From the NCBI RefSeq assembly GCF_001618005.1, contig NZ_LQXA01000005.1, positions 17,067 to 81,066 of the forward strand: a stretch of DNA of 64,000 nucleotides. The letters are read 5' to 3'. The translations under genes were made by a program, and so were the position numbers. Positions 46,530 to 55,757 of this stretch are shown in pieces; the stretch's first letter is position 1, and every line of letters begins with the position of its first letter. Source of the DNA: Clavibacter tessellarius (GTDB lineage: Bacteria; Actinomycetota; Actinomycetes; Actinomycetales; Microbacteriaceae). The notes beneath the pieces are model-generated. The model was not told the origin of the DNA. It ran no database searches and was given only the letters and a program-made list of their open reading frames with translations.

Positions 46530-46900
46530 CTATGCGCCCGCGCGCTCCCCGCCGCGCAGGTGCGCGTCGAGGAACGCGTCGATCCGGCGCCAGGCGTGCG
46601 CGGCCGAGGCGGGCTCCGTGCCCATGCCGAGCGCGCGCAGCACGGGGCGGAGGATCCGCGGGCCCGGCTCCGCGTCGTCGAGGAACGCGTGCCCGGCGTC
46701 CGGGTGCTCGCGCACGTCGTGGTCGATCCCGTGCGCGACGAGGGCGGCGGCGAGCCGGTCGGCGGATCCCGCCAGCTGCCGGTCGCGTCCGCCGTAGCTC
46801 GCGACGATCGGGCACGCAGAAGGGCCCGTGAACCACCACGACCGCGGGCCAGGGGCCCTCGCCGTCGGGGACCGCCAGCACGCCGTGCAGGCCCGGCCGG
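46530..46900 (-). pseudogene. Dienelactone hydrolase pseudogene (internal deletion)
   Basis: Just downstream of the G6PDH stop, one frame reads GLHGVLAVPDGEGPWPAVVVVHG, the start of a dienelactone hydrolase. After about 25 codons a different frame takes over with CPIVASYGGRDRQLAGSADR followed by HDVREHPDAGHAFLDD, the family's C-terminal catalytic Asp and His region. The middle of the protein (roughly 120 residues, including the nucleophile elbow) is missing at the junction near 46820. Both remnants are in the correct order on the minus strand, so this is a deletion-frameshift pseudogene. Confidence 0.82.
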
Positions 46901-46906
46901 CGCCGG

Positions 46907-48274
46907 TCAGCGCCAGGCGGTCGGGCCCGTGGAGCCCGCGCGGTACTCGGCCATGGGCACGCGGTCGCCCTTCCAGGCGCGCATGACGGGCGCGACGATG
47001 CGCCAGCACCGCTCGGCCACGTCGCCGCGGACGGACAGCCGCGGGTCCCCCGCGAGGATCCCGTCGAGCACCTCGCCGTAGGGCGTGAGCTCGGGCTGCG
47101 CGAACTCGGCCCGGAACGTGGACTGCGTGAGGGTGAAGGGCTCGCCCGTGCCGTCCATCGTGACCTCGAGCGAGATGCCGTCGGGCTTCAGGTCGATGAT
47201 GAGGCGGTCGGGCCGGGCCGGGCCGTGGAGCCCGCGCGGCAGGTGCGCCACGGGCTTGAAGGTGACGATGATGCGCTTCGACGCCTCCTTGAGGGCCTTG
47301 CCCGAGCGGAGGCGGAAGGGGACGCCGGCCCAGCGCGCGTTGGCGACGCCGAAGGTGACCTCGGCGAGCGTCTCCGTCTCGTTGGCCGGATCCACCCCCT
47401 CCTCCTTGGCGTAGGCGGGGATGCGGGTGCCGTCGATGGTGGCGCCCGTGTAGCGGGCACGGCGGCTGTGCGCGACGGGGTCGTTGCCCCACACCTCGGT
47501 GGCGCGGAGCACGGAGGCGATGTTCGAGCGCAGGTCGTCCGGGTCGATGCTCGCCGGCGGCTCCATGGCGAAGACCGCGAGCACCTGCAGCAGGTGGCTC
47601 TGGATCATGTCGACCAGCGCGCCCGACTTGTCGTAGTAGGCCGCCCGGCCCTCGAGCGCGAGCGTCTCGTCGTAGAGGATCTCGACCTTCTCGATGTCCT
47701 TCGCGCTCCACACCGACTCGAAGAAGCGGTTGGCGAAGCGCAGCGACACGAGGTTGAGCACCGTGGAGAGGCCGAGGAAGTGGTCGGTGCGGTGGATGCG
47801 GTCCTCCGGCACGAGCTTCAGCAGCTGGCGGTTGAGCTGGGCGGCCGTGCGGCTGTTCGACCCGAAGGGCTTCTCGAGCGCCAGCGTGGTGCCCTCCGGC
47901 AGGTCGAGCTGCTCGAGCTTCTCGCACACGGCGATGGAGATGGCCGGCGGCAGCGCGAAGTAGAGGGCCGGCGCGCCCTCGCATGCGTCGAGGATGCGCT
48001 TCAGGTCGTCGAGGTCCGTGGGGTCGGCCTGGATGTACTTCGTGGACGAGACGATGCCCGCCGCGCGACGCCCCTTCGCGTCCACCGAGTCGAACGCCGC
48101 CTTCACGGTCTTCCGCCACTCGTCCGCCCCGCGCTCGCTCCGGCCGGTGCCGATGAGCTGGATCCGACGCCCCCTGTCGCTCGCCACGAGGCTGCCGAGA
48201 CCCGGCAGGAGGAGGCGTTCCGTGAGGTCGCCGCTGGCGCCGAGGATGACGAGGGTGGAGGGTTCGCTGGTCAT
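46907..48274 (-). CDS. Divergent glucose-6-phosphate dehydrogenase-like protein
   Basis: A 455-residue member of the G6PDH family. NADP-fold GASGDLTERLLLPGL, EKPFGSNSRTA and ARWAGVPFRLRSGKALKEA are recognisable. In the usual RKLxP and RIDHYLGKE signatures the substrate-side lysines are Leu here (L21 and L169 by count), and the latter reads RTDHFLGLS. Asp164 and His165 are kept. It may act on another sugar phosphate or be a weak paralogue of a standard Zwf elsewhere. It diverges from dnaE2 with ~110 bases between. Confidence 0.85.
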   Translation of the reverse strand: MTSEPSTLVILGASGDLTERLLLPGLGSLVASDRGRRIQLIGTGRSERGADEWRKTVKAAFDSVDAKGRRAAGIVSSTKYIQADPTDLDDLKRILDACEGAPALYFALPPAISIAVCEKLEQLDLPEGTTLALEKPFGSNSRTAAQLNRQLLKLVPEDRIHRTDHFLGLSTVLNLVSLRFANRFFESVWSAKDIEKVEILYDETLALEGRAAYYDKSGALVDMIQSHLLQVLAVFAMEPPASIDPDDLRSNIASVLRATEVWGNDPVAHSRRARYTGATIDGTRIPAYAKEEGVDPANETETLAEVTFGVANARWAGVPFRLRSGKALKEASKRIIVTFKPVAHLPRGLHGPARPDRLIIDLKPDGISLEVTMDGTGEPFTLTQSTFRAEFAQPELTPYGEVLDGILAGDPRLSVRGDVAERCWRIVAPVMRAWKGDRVPMAEYRAGSTGPTAWR

Positions 48275-48312
48275 CCTCCGAGACTACGGGTCGCGGCCGC
48301 GCGGGAGCCGAC

Positions 48313-48342
48313 CTACACTGGGCGAGTCGAACATCCGTTCGA
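48313..48342 (+). promoter_or_regulatory. SOS-box promoter of dnaE2
   Basis: TACACT at 48313 is a likely -10 box; TCGAAC-ATCC-GTTCGA at 48327-48342 is a perfect LexA site placed over the expected transcription start. dnaE2 begins 45 bases later. Confidence 0.9.
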
Positions 48343-48386
48343 ACCTCGTGCCCGGGAGGGCGCGGCAGATCCGTCGGGAGGCGCGC

Positions 48387-51300
48387 GTGAGCTTCACCCA
48401 CCTGCACGTCGCGTCCGCCTTCTCCGCCCACTTCGGCACCACGGCGCCCGAGGCGCTGGTCGACCAGGTCGCGTCCCGGGGCGCGTCGGCCGCGGCCATC
48501 ACCGACCGCGACGGGCTCTACGGCGCCGTCCGCCACATCCGCCGCGCGATCGCCGCGGGCGTCTCCCCCGTCGTCGGCGCGGAGCTCGGTCTCACGGGCG
48601 AGCACCCGGGCCGGATCACGGTGCTCGCGCACGGCGGCACGCACGGCCAGGGATGGGCGGCGCTCAGCCGGCTCATCAGCGCGAGCCACGGGCGGGGCAC
48701 GGCGCGCAGCACGGCCCGCAGCGCCCAGGCGGGCATCTCCCGCACCCGGCCGCCCGGGTTCCTCCTCGGCGAGGACGGGCCGGTCGGCACCGTCCTGCTC
48801 GGGCCCGACTCGGACGTGGGCCGCGCGGTCGCGGCGGGCGACCACGCGCTCGCCTCCCGACACCTCACGGAGTGGGCGCGGCTCCTGCCGGGCGCGATCG
48901 CCGTCGAGGTGGTCTGCCACTACACCGAGCCCGGCGAGGCCGCGAGCCTCCGCCACGCCGCCCGGATGCTGGAGCTCGCGGACGCGCACCGCGTCCCGGC
49001 CGTCCTCACCAACGCGGTCCGCTACCTCGAGCCCGACGACGCGCTCACGGGCGACGTGCTCGACTCCGCGGGCACGCTCCGGCCGCTCGGCTCGTTCCGG
49101 CCGCAGCCCAACGGGCAGGCGTGGCTGAAGACCCCGGAGGAGATGCAGGGGATCGCGCGTGAGATCGCCGGCGCCTCCTCCCTCGACCGCCGCGCCGGCG
49201 AGGCCCTGCTGCGCGCCACCGAGGAGCTCGCCGACCGCTGCCGCCTGGATCCGGACGCCGACCTCGCCTGGCGGAAGCCGAAGCTGCCGGAGAAGGAGGT
49301 CATCGGGGTCACGGGCGACCCGGACGAGGCGCTCTGGCGGAAGGCCGAGGCCGGCGTCACCGAGCGGTTCGGCCACGTCGACGAGGCCATGCGGCAGCGC
49401 GTGCTCGCCCGCATGCGCACCGAGCTGCAGACCATCACGGGCTTCGGCTTCGCCACCTACTTCCTCACGGTCGCCGACGTGTGCTCGCTCATGCGGGACA
49501 TGGGCGTGCGCAACCAGGCGCGCGGATCCGGCGCGGGCAGCCTGGTCAACTACCTCCTGCGCATCTCCAACGTCGACCCGCTCGAGCACGACCTGCTCTT
49601 CGAGCGCTTCCTCGGCAAGGTGCGCTCGACGCTGCCCGACATCGACATCGACGTGGAGTCCGCGCGGCGGCACGAGGTGTACCACCGGGTGTTCGAGCGG
49701 TACGGCAGCAACCGGGTCACGCTGCTGTCGATGCAGAACACCTACCGGGCCCGGGGCGCCGCGCGCGACGCGGGGCTCGCGCTCGACCTCGACGAGCAGC
49801 AGATCGACTTCATCGCGAAGAACATCTGGCGCTTCAACGCGCGCGAGTTCCGGGCGGTGCTCGAGACGAAGCCCGAGCTGAAGCCCATCGCCGACCTCGT
49901 GCGGGACGACCCGAGCATCGACCTGCTGGTCGACCTCACCGAGCGGCTCGACCGGCTCCCCCGGCACATCTCGATGCACCCGTGCGGCGTGATCCTCGGC
50001 GACTCCGACCTGCTGAGCACCACCCCGGTGCAGCCGAGCGGCATGGGCCTGCCCATGAGCCAGTTCGACAAGGACGACATCGACGACATGGGGCTCCTGA
50101 AGCTCGACATCCTCGGCGTGCGGATGCAGAGCACCATGGCGTACGCGCTGGACGAGATCCACCGCATCCACGGCACGCGGTCGGCGGTCGCGGGCGGCAT
50201 CCCGGTGGACGCGCGCTACGTGCACCGCGACGGCCGCATCGAGCTCGACGAGATCCCGCACGACGACGAGGAGACGTTCGCCGCCATCCGCACCACGCAC
50301 ACGCTCGGCATGTTCCAGATCGAGTCGCCCGGCCAGCGCGAGCTCATCGGCAAGATGCAGCCCGACGTCTACGAGGACCTCATCGCCGACATCTCGCTGT
50401 TCCGGCCGGGGCCCATGAAGGGCAACATGGTGGCGCCGTTCCTCGACACGAAGCACGGCATCACACGGCCCGACTACCTGCATCCGCGGTTCGCGCCGTT
50501 CCTCGCGCCCACCTTCGGCGTCGTCATCTACCACGAGCAGGTCATCCGGATCTTCGCCGACTGCATGCAGGTCTCCCTCGCGGAGGCCGACGAGCTGCGC
50601 CGCAACATGGAGCGGCAGGACACCGTCGTCGAGCAGGCGTTCCGGGAGCGCACGACCACGCACGTCGACGGCCGCACGGGCCGCCGCCCGTTCTCCGACG
50701 CCGACGTCGAGCGCATCTGGAAGGCGCTGAAGGGCTTCGGCTCGTTCGGGTTCTGCAAGGCGCACGGCGCGGCGTTCGCGCTGCCCACCTGGCAGAGCGC
50801 GTGGCTGAAGACGCACTACCCGGCGGAGTTCCTCGCGGGGATCCTCACGCACGACCCCGGCATGTACCCGAAGCGCCTGCTGCTCACCGAGGCACGGCGG
50901 ATGGGCGTGCCCGTGCTGCCGCTCGACGTGAACCGGTCCACGGACGCCTACCGGGTGGAGCGCGTGGAGGGCGAGGCGACCACGGGGCGCACGCGCATCG
51001 GCGAGCTGGGCATCCGGCTGTCGCTGCAGGACGTGCACGGCATGAGCGAGGCGGAGACGGCGCGCATCGTCGCCGGGCAGCCCTTCGACTCCATCTCCGA
51101 CTTCTACGCGAAGGCCCAGCCGTCGCGCGCGCTGCTCGAGCGGCTCGCCGCGGTGGGCGCGCTCGACCCGCTCGCCGCGTCCGCCGACGACGCCGGCGGC
51201 ACCGCCGACGACGCCGGCGGCACCGCCGCCGGCGCCCGGGGTCCGGCGTCGCGCGGCGACGTCATGGCGTACGTGCGGCGGCTCACGGCGCGGGCGGCCC

Positions 51301-51848
51301 GGCCCGCGGATCCGGCCGGCCAGCTGCCGCTCTTCGTCGACGACCGCGACCTCATCCCGCGCGGCTCGCCCGACCCCGACGGCCGGGCGCGGGTCGCCGC
51401 CGAGCTCGACATCCTGCAGATGGAGGTCACCGAGCACGTGCTCGAGAGCTACCGCCCGATGCTCGACGAGCTCGGCGTCATCCCGGCGAGCCAGCTGCTG
51501 GAGGTGCGCAGCGGCTCGGAGGTGGTGGTGGCGGGGATCCGCATCGCCACGCAGACGCCGCCCATGCGCAGCGGCAAGCGCGTGGTCTTCATCAGCCTCG
51601 ACGACGGCTCGGGCTGCTCCGACTCCACCTTCTTCGACGAGGCGCAGCAGAAGGCGGGGCCCATGCTCTTCGGCACGCGGCTGCTCGTCATCCGCGGGCG
51701 CACCCGGCGCACGGGCGAGCGGGGCGTCTCCATCCAGGCGGAGGACGCGTGGGACCTGAAGGAGATGTGGGCGCGCTGGCAGGACGCGCGGCGGCAGGGC
51801 GGCGCGGGCGGCGCCGACGGGATGGACGACGCGGCCCAGGTCGCCTGA
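48387..51848 (+). CDS. dnaE2: Error-prone DNA polymerase DnaE2
   Basis: A 1153-residue C-family polymerase. The PHP domain starts VSFTHLHVASAFSAHFGTTA. The catalytic palm has RGSGAGSLVNYLLRI and LPDIDIDVES. Fingers and tandem HhH follow, then a C-terminal OB domain. It is the SOS-induced translesion/mutagenesis polymerase of actinobacteria and needs ImuA'/ImuB-type partners, not present here. GTG 48387 follows a GGGAGG site. A Asp-Asp-Ala-Gly-Gly-Thr repeat sits near residue 935. The perfect SOS box upstream agrees with damage induction. Confidence 0.95.
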   Translation: MSFTHLHVASAFSAHFGTTAPEALVDQVASRGASAAAITDRDGLYGAVRHIRRAIAAGVSPVVGAELGLTGEHPGRITVLAHGGTHGQGWAALSRLISASHGRGTARSTARSAQAGISRTRPPGFLLGEDGPVGTVLLGPDSDVGRAVAAGDHALASRHLTEWARLLPGAIAVEVVCHYTEPGEAASLRHAARMLELADAHRVPAVLTNAVRYLEPDDALTGDVLDSAGTLRPLGSFRPQPNGQAWLKTPEEMQGIAREIAGASSLDRRAGEALLRATEELADRCRLDPDADLAWRKPKLPEKEVIGVTGDPDEALWRKAEAGVTERFGHVDEAMRQRVLARMRTELQTITGFGFATYFLTVADVCSLMRDMGVRNQARGSGAGSLVNYLLRISNVDPLEHDLLFERFLGKVRSTLPDIDIDVESARRHEVYHRVFERYGSNRVTLLSMQNTYRARGAARDAGLALDLDEQQIDFIAKNIWRFNAREFRAVLETKPELKPIADLVRDDPSIDLLVDLTERLDRLPRHISMHPCGVILGDSDLLSTTPVQPSGMGLPMSQFDKDDIDDMGLLKLDILGVRMQSTMAYALDEIHRIHGTRSAVAGGIPVDARYVHRDGRIELDEIPHDDEETFAAIRTTHTLGMFQIESPGQRELIGKMQPDVYEDLIADISLFRPGPMKGNMVAPFLDTKHGITRPDYLHPRFAPFLAPTFGVVIYHEQVIRIFADCMQVSLAEADELRRNMERQDTVVEQAFRERTTTHVDGRTGRRPFSDADVERIWKALKGFGSFGFCKAHGAAFALPTWQSAWLKTHYPAEFLAGILTHDPGMYPKRLLLTEARRMGVPVLPLDVNRSTDAYRVERVEGEATTGRTRIGELGIRLSLQDVHGMSEAETARIVAGQPFDSISDFYAKAQPSRALLERLAAVGALDPLAASADDAGGTADDAGGTAAGARGPASRGDVMAYVRRLTARAARPADPAGQLPLFVDDRDLIPRGSPDPDGRARVAAELDILQMEVTEHVLESYRPMLDELGVIPASQLLEVRSGSEVVVAGIRIATQTPPMRSGKRVVFISLDDGSGCSDSTFFDEAQQKAGPMLFGTRLLVIRGRTRRTGERGVSIQAEDAWDLKEMWARWQDARRQGGAGGADGMDDAAQVA
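51183..51224. repeat. 21-bp in-frame duplication in dnaE2
   Basis: Two identical 21-base units (51183-51203 and 51204-51224) encode Ala-Asp-Asp-Ala-Gly-Gly-Thr twice in a linker near the C-terminus. Confidence 0.85.
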
Positions 51849-51900
51849 GCGGGTCGGCCCGCGGGATGATGGGGTACCCGAGATCCGCCGGAGGCCGCAC

Positions 51901-52941
51901 GTGCGCATCACCACGACCGTCCGCACCACCACGCGGATCCCGTTCGTCCAGGTGGTCAAGACGAGCGTGGCCGCGATCATCGCCTGGTTCGTGTGCATCG
52001 CCCTGCTCCCGGCGCAGCTGCCCATCTTCGCGACCATCGCCGCGCTGCTCGTGGTGCAGCCGAGCATCAACCAGACCTTCGGCAAGGCGGTCGAGCGCAG
52101 CCTGGGCGTGATCACCGGGGTGCTGCTCGCGCTCGTCCTCGGCCTGGCCCTCGGCACGTCGAGCGGGGTGGTGCTCCTCGCGGTCGTCGTCGCCGTGCTG
52201 GTGGGCTGGGTGTTCCGCCTGACGCCGGGGTCGAGCACGCAGATCCCCATCAGCGCGATGCTCGTGCTCGCCATCGGGCAGCTCTCGCCCGTGTACGCGG
52301 TCGACCGCATCGTGGAGACGATCCTCGGCGCGGCGATCGGCGTGGTCGTCAACATCGCGATCGCCCCGCCCGTGCTGCACGAGGCGAGCCGCCGCGCGGT
52401 CATCGGCCTCGCGGGCGACTGCGCCGCCGCGCTCGACCGGCTGGCCGGCGCGCTGGCCGAGCCCGTCGACCGCGAGGAGCTGGACCGCATGCTCGTGCGC
52501 GCCCGCGAGCTCCGGCCGCGGCACACGAAGGCGGTCGCCGAGGTCGACCGCGGCCTCGAGAGCCTCACGCTGAACCCGCTCCGCCGTCGGCACCGCGCGC
52601 TGCTGGAGGCCGACCGGGAGCTGCTCGCGACCCTCACCGTGCTCGTCAATCGCGTGGTCGGCATGACGCGCGCGGTGCACGACCGCTACGACGCGTCGCT
52701 CGCGGAGGAGCCCGTGGTGCGCGGCATCGCGACCGAGCTGACGCGCGCCGCCCACGACGTGCGGCTGCTCGCCGAGCACGCGCTGCCGGGAGGCGGAGCC
52801 GCGGACGCCGCGCACGAGGAGCCGGCGCTCACGGCGCCGCTCGTGGTGCTGCAGCCGAACGAGGAGCACTGGATACTCATCGGCTCGCTGCTGGAGGACA
52901 TCCGCCGCATCCGCTCCGAGATCATCGGCGGCGCGGAGTGA
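51901..52941 (+). CDS. FUSC family aromatic acid exporter-like protein
   Basis: A 346-residue protein. The N-terminal half has six membrane helices in a FUSC/ArAE pattern (VKTSVAAIIAWFVCIALLP, LLVVQPSINQTFGKAVERSLG, ISAMLVLAIGQLSPVYAVDRIVETILG). The C-terminal half is a cytoplasmic helical domain. Such proteins export aromatic acids or take part in envelope stress. GTG 51901 follows dnaE2 after 52 bases; the stop overlaps the next gene's start. Confidence 0.87.
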   Translation: MRITTTVRTTTRIPFVQVVKTSVAAIIAWFVCIALLPAQLPIFATIAALLVVQPSINQTFGKAVERSLGVITGVLLALVLGLALGTSSGVVLLAVVVAVLVGWVFRLTPGSSTQIPISAMLVLAIGQLSPVYAVDRIVETILGAAIGVVVNIAIAPPVLHEASRRAVIGLAGDCAAALDRLAGALAEPVDREELDRMLVRARELRPRHTKAVAEVDRGLESLTLNPLRRRHRALLEADRELLATLTVLVNRVVGMTRAVHDRYDASLAEEPVVRGIATELTRAAHDVRLLAEHALPGGGAADAAHEEPALTAPLVVLQPNEEHWILIGSLLEDIRRIRSEIIGGAE

Positions 52942-53891
52942 CGCGGCCGCTGCCCGGCTACAGCCCGCTCGAGCTCGACCCGGATCCGCGCGCGGCCGGC
53001 CTCGTCCGCGGCACGACGCCCACGCCGCTCGGGGTCGTGCGGCACCACCACGTGGCGCGCCGCGGATCCGACACCGCGACCGTCCTGCTGCACGGCGCCG
53101 CCGGGTCGTGGACCACGTGGACGCCGCTCCTGCGCACCGCGCGGGACGCCGGCGTCCCGTTCGCGGACGTGGTCGCGATCGACCTGCCCGGCTGGGGCGG
53201 CTCCGCGCTCGACGCCGCCGACGCCGACGCGACCGTCGACGCCATCGCCGACGCCGTGACCCGGGTGGTCGACGGGCTCGGCTACGCGCGCTGGCGGCTG
53301 GTCGGCCACTCGATGGGCGGCTTCATCGCGCTGCACCTCGCGGCGCGCGACCCGGCCCGCGCCGTGTCGGTCGCGCTCGTCTCCCCCACCACGTACTCGG
53401 TCATCCGGAGCGTGGCGCATCCCGTCCGGGCCTTCCGCGTCATCCCGGGCTTCACGATGATGCTCGGGATCATGCGCACCATGCGCCGCCTCGGCCGCCC
53501 GGGCACGGCGCTCATCCGCGGGGTCGGCCGCATCCGGCTGATGCGCGCCATCGCCCTCCCGCTCTTCGCGCACGGCTGGCGCGTGCGCCGCTCGATCGTC
53601 GACGCCATCGCCACCGAGGCGCGCCCACGGGCCTTCTCCCTCGCCGCGGAGGTGACGCGCGGCTACGACGCCGACGGGCTGTGGGCGCGCATCGCGTGCC
53701 CGGTGGTCGCGGTGCGCGGCGACGACGACGTGTTCGTCTCCCGGGACGACCTCGACCTGCTGGCGCGCGTGGTCCCCGACCTCCGTTCGGCGGTCATCCC
53801 GGACGCCGGCCACTTCGCGCACGTCGAGCGCCCGGCGGAGACGCTGCGGGCCCTCGGGCTCGCGGCGGCGGGCGCGGCCGGTCCCGCCTGA
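52938..53891 (+). CDS. Alpha/beta hydrolase
   Basis: A 317-residue alpha/beta hydrolase: VLLHGAAGSWTTWTPLL (oxyanion region), VVAIDLPGWGGS, nucleophile elbow VGHSMGGFIALHLAA, Asp in AVRGDDDVFVSRDDL and His in PDAGHFAHVERP. The substrate is unknown. GTG 52938 overlaps the FUSC gene by four bases, so the two are coupled. A strong terminator follows. Confidence 0.9.
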   Translation: MTRPLPGYSPLELDPDPRAAGLVRGTTPTPLGVVRHHHVARRGSDTATVLLHGAAGSWTTWTPLLRTARDAGVPFADVVAIDLPGWGGSALDAADADATVDAIADAVTRVVDGLGYARWRLVGHSMGGFIALHLAARDPARAVSVALVSPTTYSVIRSVAHPVRAFRVIPGFTMMLGIMRTMRRLGRPGTALIRGVGRIRLMRAIALPLFAHGWRVRRSIVDAIATEARPRAFSLAAEVTRGYDADGLWARIACPVVAVRGDDDVFVSRDDLDLLARVVPDLRSAVIPDAGHFAHVERPAETLRALGLAAAGAAGPA

Positions 53892-53943
53892 CGCCGAGGG
53901 CGTGGGCTCTCCGGATCCGCCGGGATGCCGCCCCGCGACACGA

Positions 53944-53978
53944 CGGCGCCCCCTGTCCGCGCGGGACAGGGGGCGCCG
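53944..53978. terminator. Bidirectional terminator hydrolase/YceI
   Basis: A 15-bp perfect stem (53944-53958 with 53964-53978) with a GCGCG loop between convergent genes. Confidence 0.9.
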
Positions 53979-54024
53979 GATCCGCCGTAGCGGAGCGGGC
54001 CGGGACGGTGCCCGGCCGGGATCG

Positions 54025-54591
54025 CTAGGCCGCGGGGGTCGCGAGGACCGCCTGGATGTCGAGCGTGATGGTGACCTTGTCGCCCAGCAGCACGCCGCCG
54101 GTCTCGAGGGCCGCGTTGTAGGTGAGGCCGAAGTCCTCGCGGTTCACGACCGCGGTGGCCGTCGCGCCGAACTTGGTGTTGCCGTAGGCGTCCTTGCCGA
54201 AGCCGCCGAACTCGACGTCGAACGTGACGGGCTTGGTGACGCCGCGCATCGTGAACTCGCCGTCGATCTTCGCGTCGCCGTCGGCCTCGACGCGCACCGC
54301 GGTCGAGACGAAGTCGATGGTGGGGTGGTTCTCGGCGTCGAAGAAGTCGTTCGTGCGGAGGTGCTGGTCGCGGTTCGGCTCGTTGGTGTCGATCGAGACG
54401 ATGGTCGCGTGGGCCTTCACGGAGCTCTGCTCGGGCGTGGCGCCGGTGACGATCTCGGCGTCGAAGTCCTTGAACGTGCCCTTGACCTTGCTGATCATGA
54501 TGTGGCGGATACTGAACCCGACCGAGCTGTGCGTCTTGTCGATGGTCCAGGTGCCGGCGATGTATCCGGGGACGGTGGTGGTGTCGCTCAT
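54025..54591 (-). CDS. YceI family lipid-binding protein
   Basis: A 188-residue lipocalin-like protein: TWTIDKTHSSVGFSIRHIMISKVKGTF, HPTIDFVSTAV and TFDVEFGGFGKDAYGNTKFGA. The fold binds polyisoprenoids in homologues. No signal peptide is present, so it is probably cytoplasmic. The upstream region contains inverted-repeat candidates for an operator shared with the divergent quinone oxidoreductase gene. Confidence 0.92.
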   Translation of the reverse strand: MSDTTTVPGYIAGTWTIDKTHSSVGFSIRHIMISKVKGTFKDFDAEIVTGATPEQSSVKAHATIVSIDTNEPNRDQHLRTNDFFDAENHPTIDFVSTAVRVEADGDAKIDGEFTMRGVTKPVTFDVEFGGFGKDAYGNTKFGATATAVVNREDFGLTYNAALETGGVLLGDKVTITLDIQAVLATPAA

Positions 54592-54643
54592 GTGCGTGCC
54601 TCTCGTGCGGGGTCATGGGGTGCGGGCCGACGGCCTCGAAGGT

Positions 54644-54697
54644 ATGCAAGCGCATGGATCTCGCATCCATTCCCGATTCCATTTGCGAGTTCATGCA
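54644..54697. promoter_or_regulatory. Candidate operator region yceI / quinone oxidoreductase
   Basis: An unusually AT-richer stretch holds ATGC-AAGC-GCAT (54644-54655), ATGGAT-CTCGC-ATCCAT (54654-54670), and an imperfect reverse copy of GCATGGATCTCGCA at 54683-54696. It lies between two divergent genes, so it is a likely regulator site; no regulator gene is adjacent. Confidence 0.4.
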
Positions 54698-54779
54698 CTT
54701 CCCGCGGCGGGTCCGCGCCGGGCCCACCGGGCGCCTCGCCGTGGCGGTCCCGTGCCGGGCGCGGGCGTACCGTGGCGGG

Positions 54780-55757
54780 ATGCGCGCGATCACCTTCCCC
54801 TCCCCCGGCGGCCCCGACGTCCTCTCCCTCTCCGAGCTCCCGGATCCGGTCGCCGGACCCGGCGAGGTGCTCATCCGGGTGGCGGCGGCGGGCGTCAACC
54901 GCGCCGACCTCAGCCAGCGCGAGGGCGCCTACCCGCCGCCCGCCGGCGCGCCGACGCACCTCGGGCTCGAGGTGTCGGGCACGGTCGAGGCGGTCGGCGA
55001 GGGCGCGACGCGCTGGGCCGTCGGCGACCGCGTCTGCGCGCTGCTCGCGGGCGGCGGCTACGCGGAGCTCGTCGCGGTCGACGAGCGGCACGTCCTCCCG
55101 GTCCCCGCGGGGCTCGACCTCGTCGCGGCCTCGGGGCTGCCCGAGGTGGTCGCCACCGTGTGGTCGAACGTCGTGCTCGACGCCCGGCTCCAGCCGGGCG
55201 AGACGCTCCTCGTGCACGGCGGGTCCAGCGGCATCGGCACCATGGCGATCCAGCTCGCGACGCGCCTCGGTGCGCGCGTGGCCGTGACGGCCGGCAGCCC
55301 CGCCAAGCTCGACGCATGCCGGGCGCTCGGCGCCGAGATCCTCATCGACTACCGGCAGCAGGACTTCGTGGAGGCGCTCCGCGAGGCGACGGGCGGCCGC
55401 GGCGCCGACGTGATCCTCGACGCCATCGCCGGCGACTACATCGACCGCGACATCCGCGCGCTCGCCCGCGACGGCCGGATCATGGTCATCGGCGCGCAGA
55501 GCGGCGCGCCCACGAGCATCGCCATCGGGCAGCTCATGGCGAGGCGCGGACGGATCTGGGGCACGACGCTCCGGGCGCGCGACGCCGACGACAAGGCCCG
55601 CATCGTCGCCGCGATCCGCGCGGACGTGTGGCCCGCCGTGGTCGACGGCTCGGTCCGCCCGGTGATCGACCGCGTCTTCCCGCTCGCGGAAGCCGCCGCG
55701 GCGCACGCGCACGTGGCGTCGTCGCAGCACGTCGGCAAGGTGCTGCTGGCCGTCTAG
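54780..55757 (+). CDS. NAD(P)H quinone oxidoreductase (PIG3/QOR type)
   Basis: A 325-residue zinc-free medium-chain dehydrogenase. It begins MRAITFPSPGGPDVLSLSEL; GVNRADLSQREGAYPPPAGA is the PIG3-like signature, and the cofactor fold is LLVHGGSSGIGTMAIQLA. It reduces quinones with NADPH. The stop overlaps the stop of the convergent MFS gene by three bases. Confidence 0.92.
   Translation: MRAITFPSPGGPDVLSLSELPDPVAGPGEVLIRVAAAGVNRADLSQREGAYPPPAGAPTHLGLEVSGTVEAVGEGATRWAVGDRVCALLAGGGYAELVAVDERHVLPVPAGLDLVAASGLPEVVATVWSNVVLDARLQPGETLLVHGGSSGIGTMAIQLATRLGARVAVTAGSPAKLDACRALGAEILIDYRQQDFVEALREATGGRGADVILDAIAGDYIDRDIRALARDGRIMVIGAQSGAPTSIAIGQLMARRGRIWGTTLRARDADDKARIVAAIRADVWPAVVDGSVRPVIDRVFPLAEAAAAHAHVASSQHVGKVLLAV

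Noticed and set aside
46530..52664. A 2,044-codon open frame on the minus strand, antisense to dnaE2 and through zwf
   Set aside because: It is Arg/Ala/His-rich, has no domain, and lies opposite two clear genes; long antisense frames are common in very GC-rich DNA. Only its last part overlaps the true hydrolase remnant.
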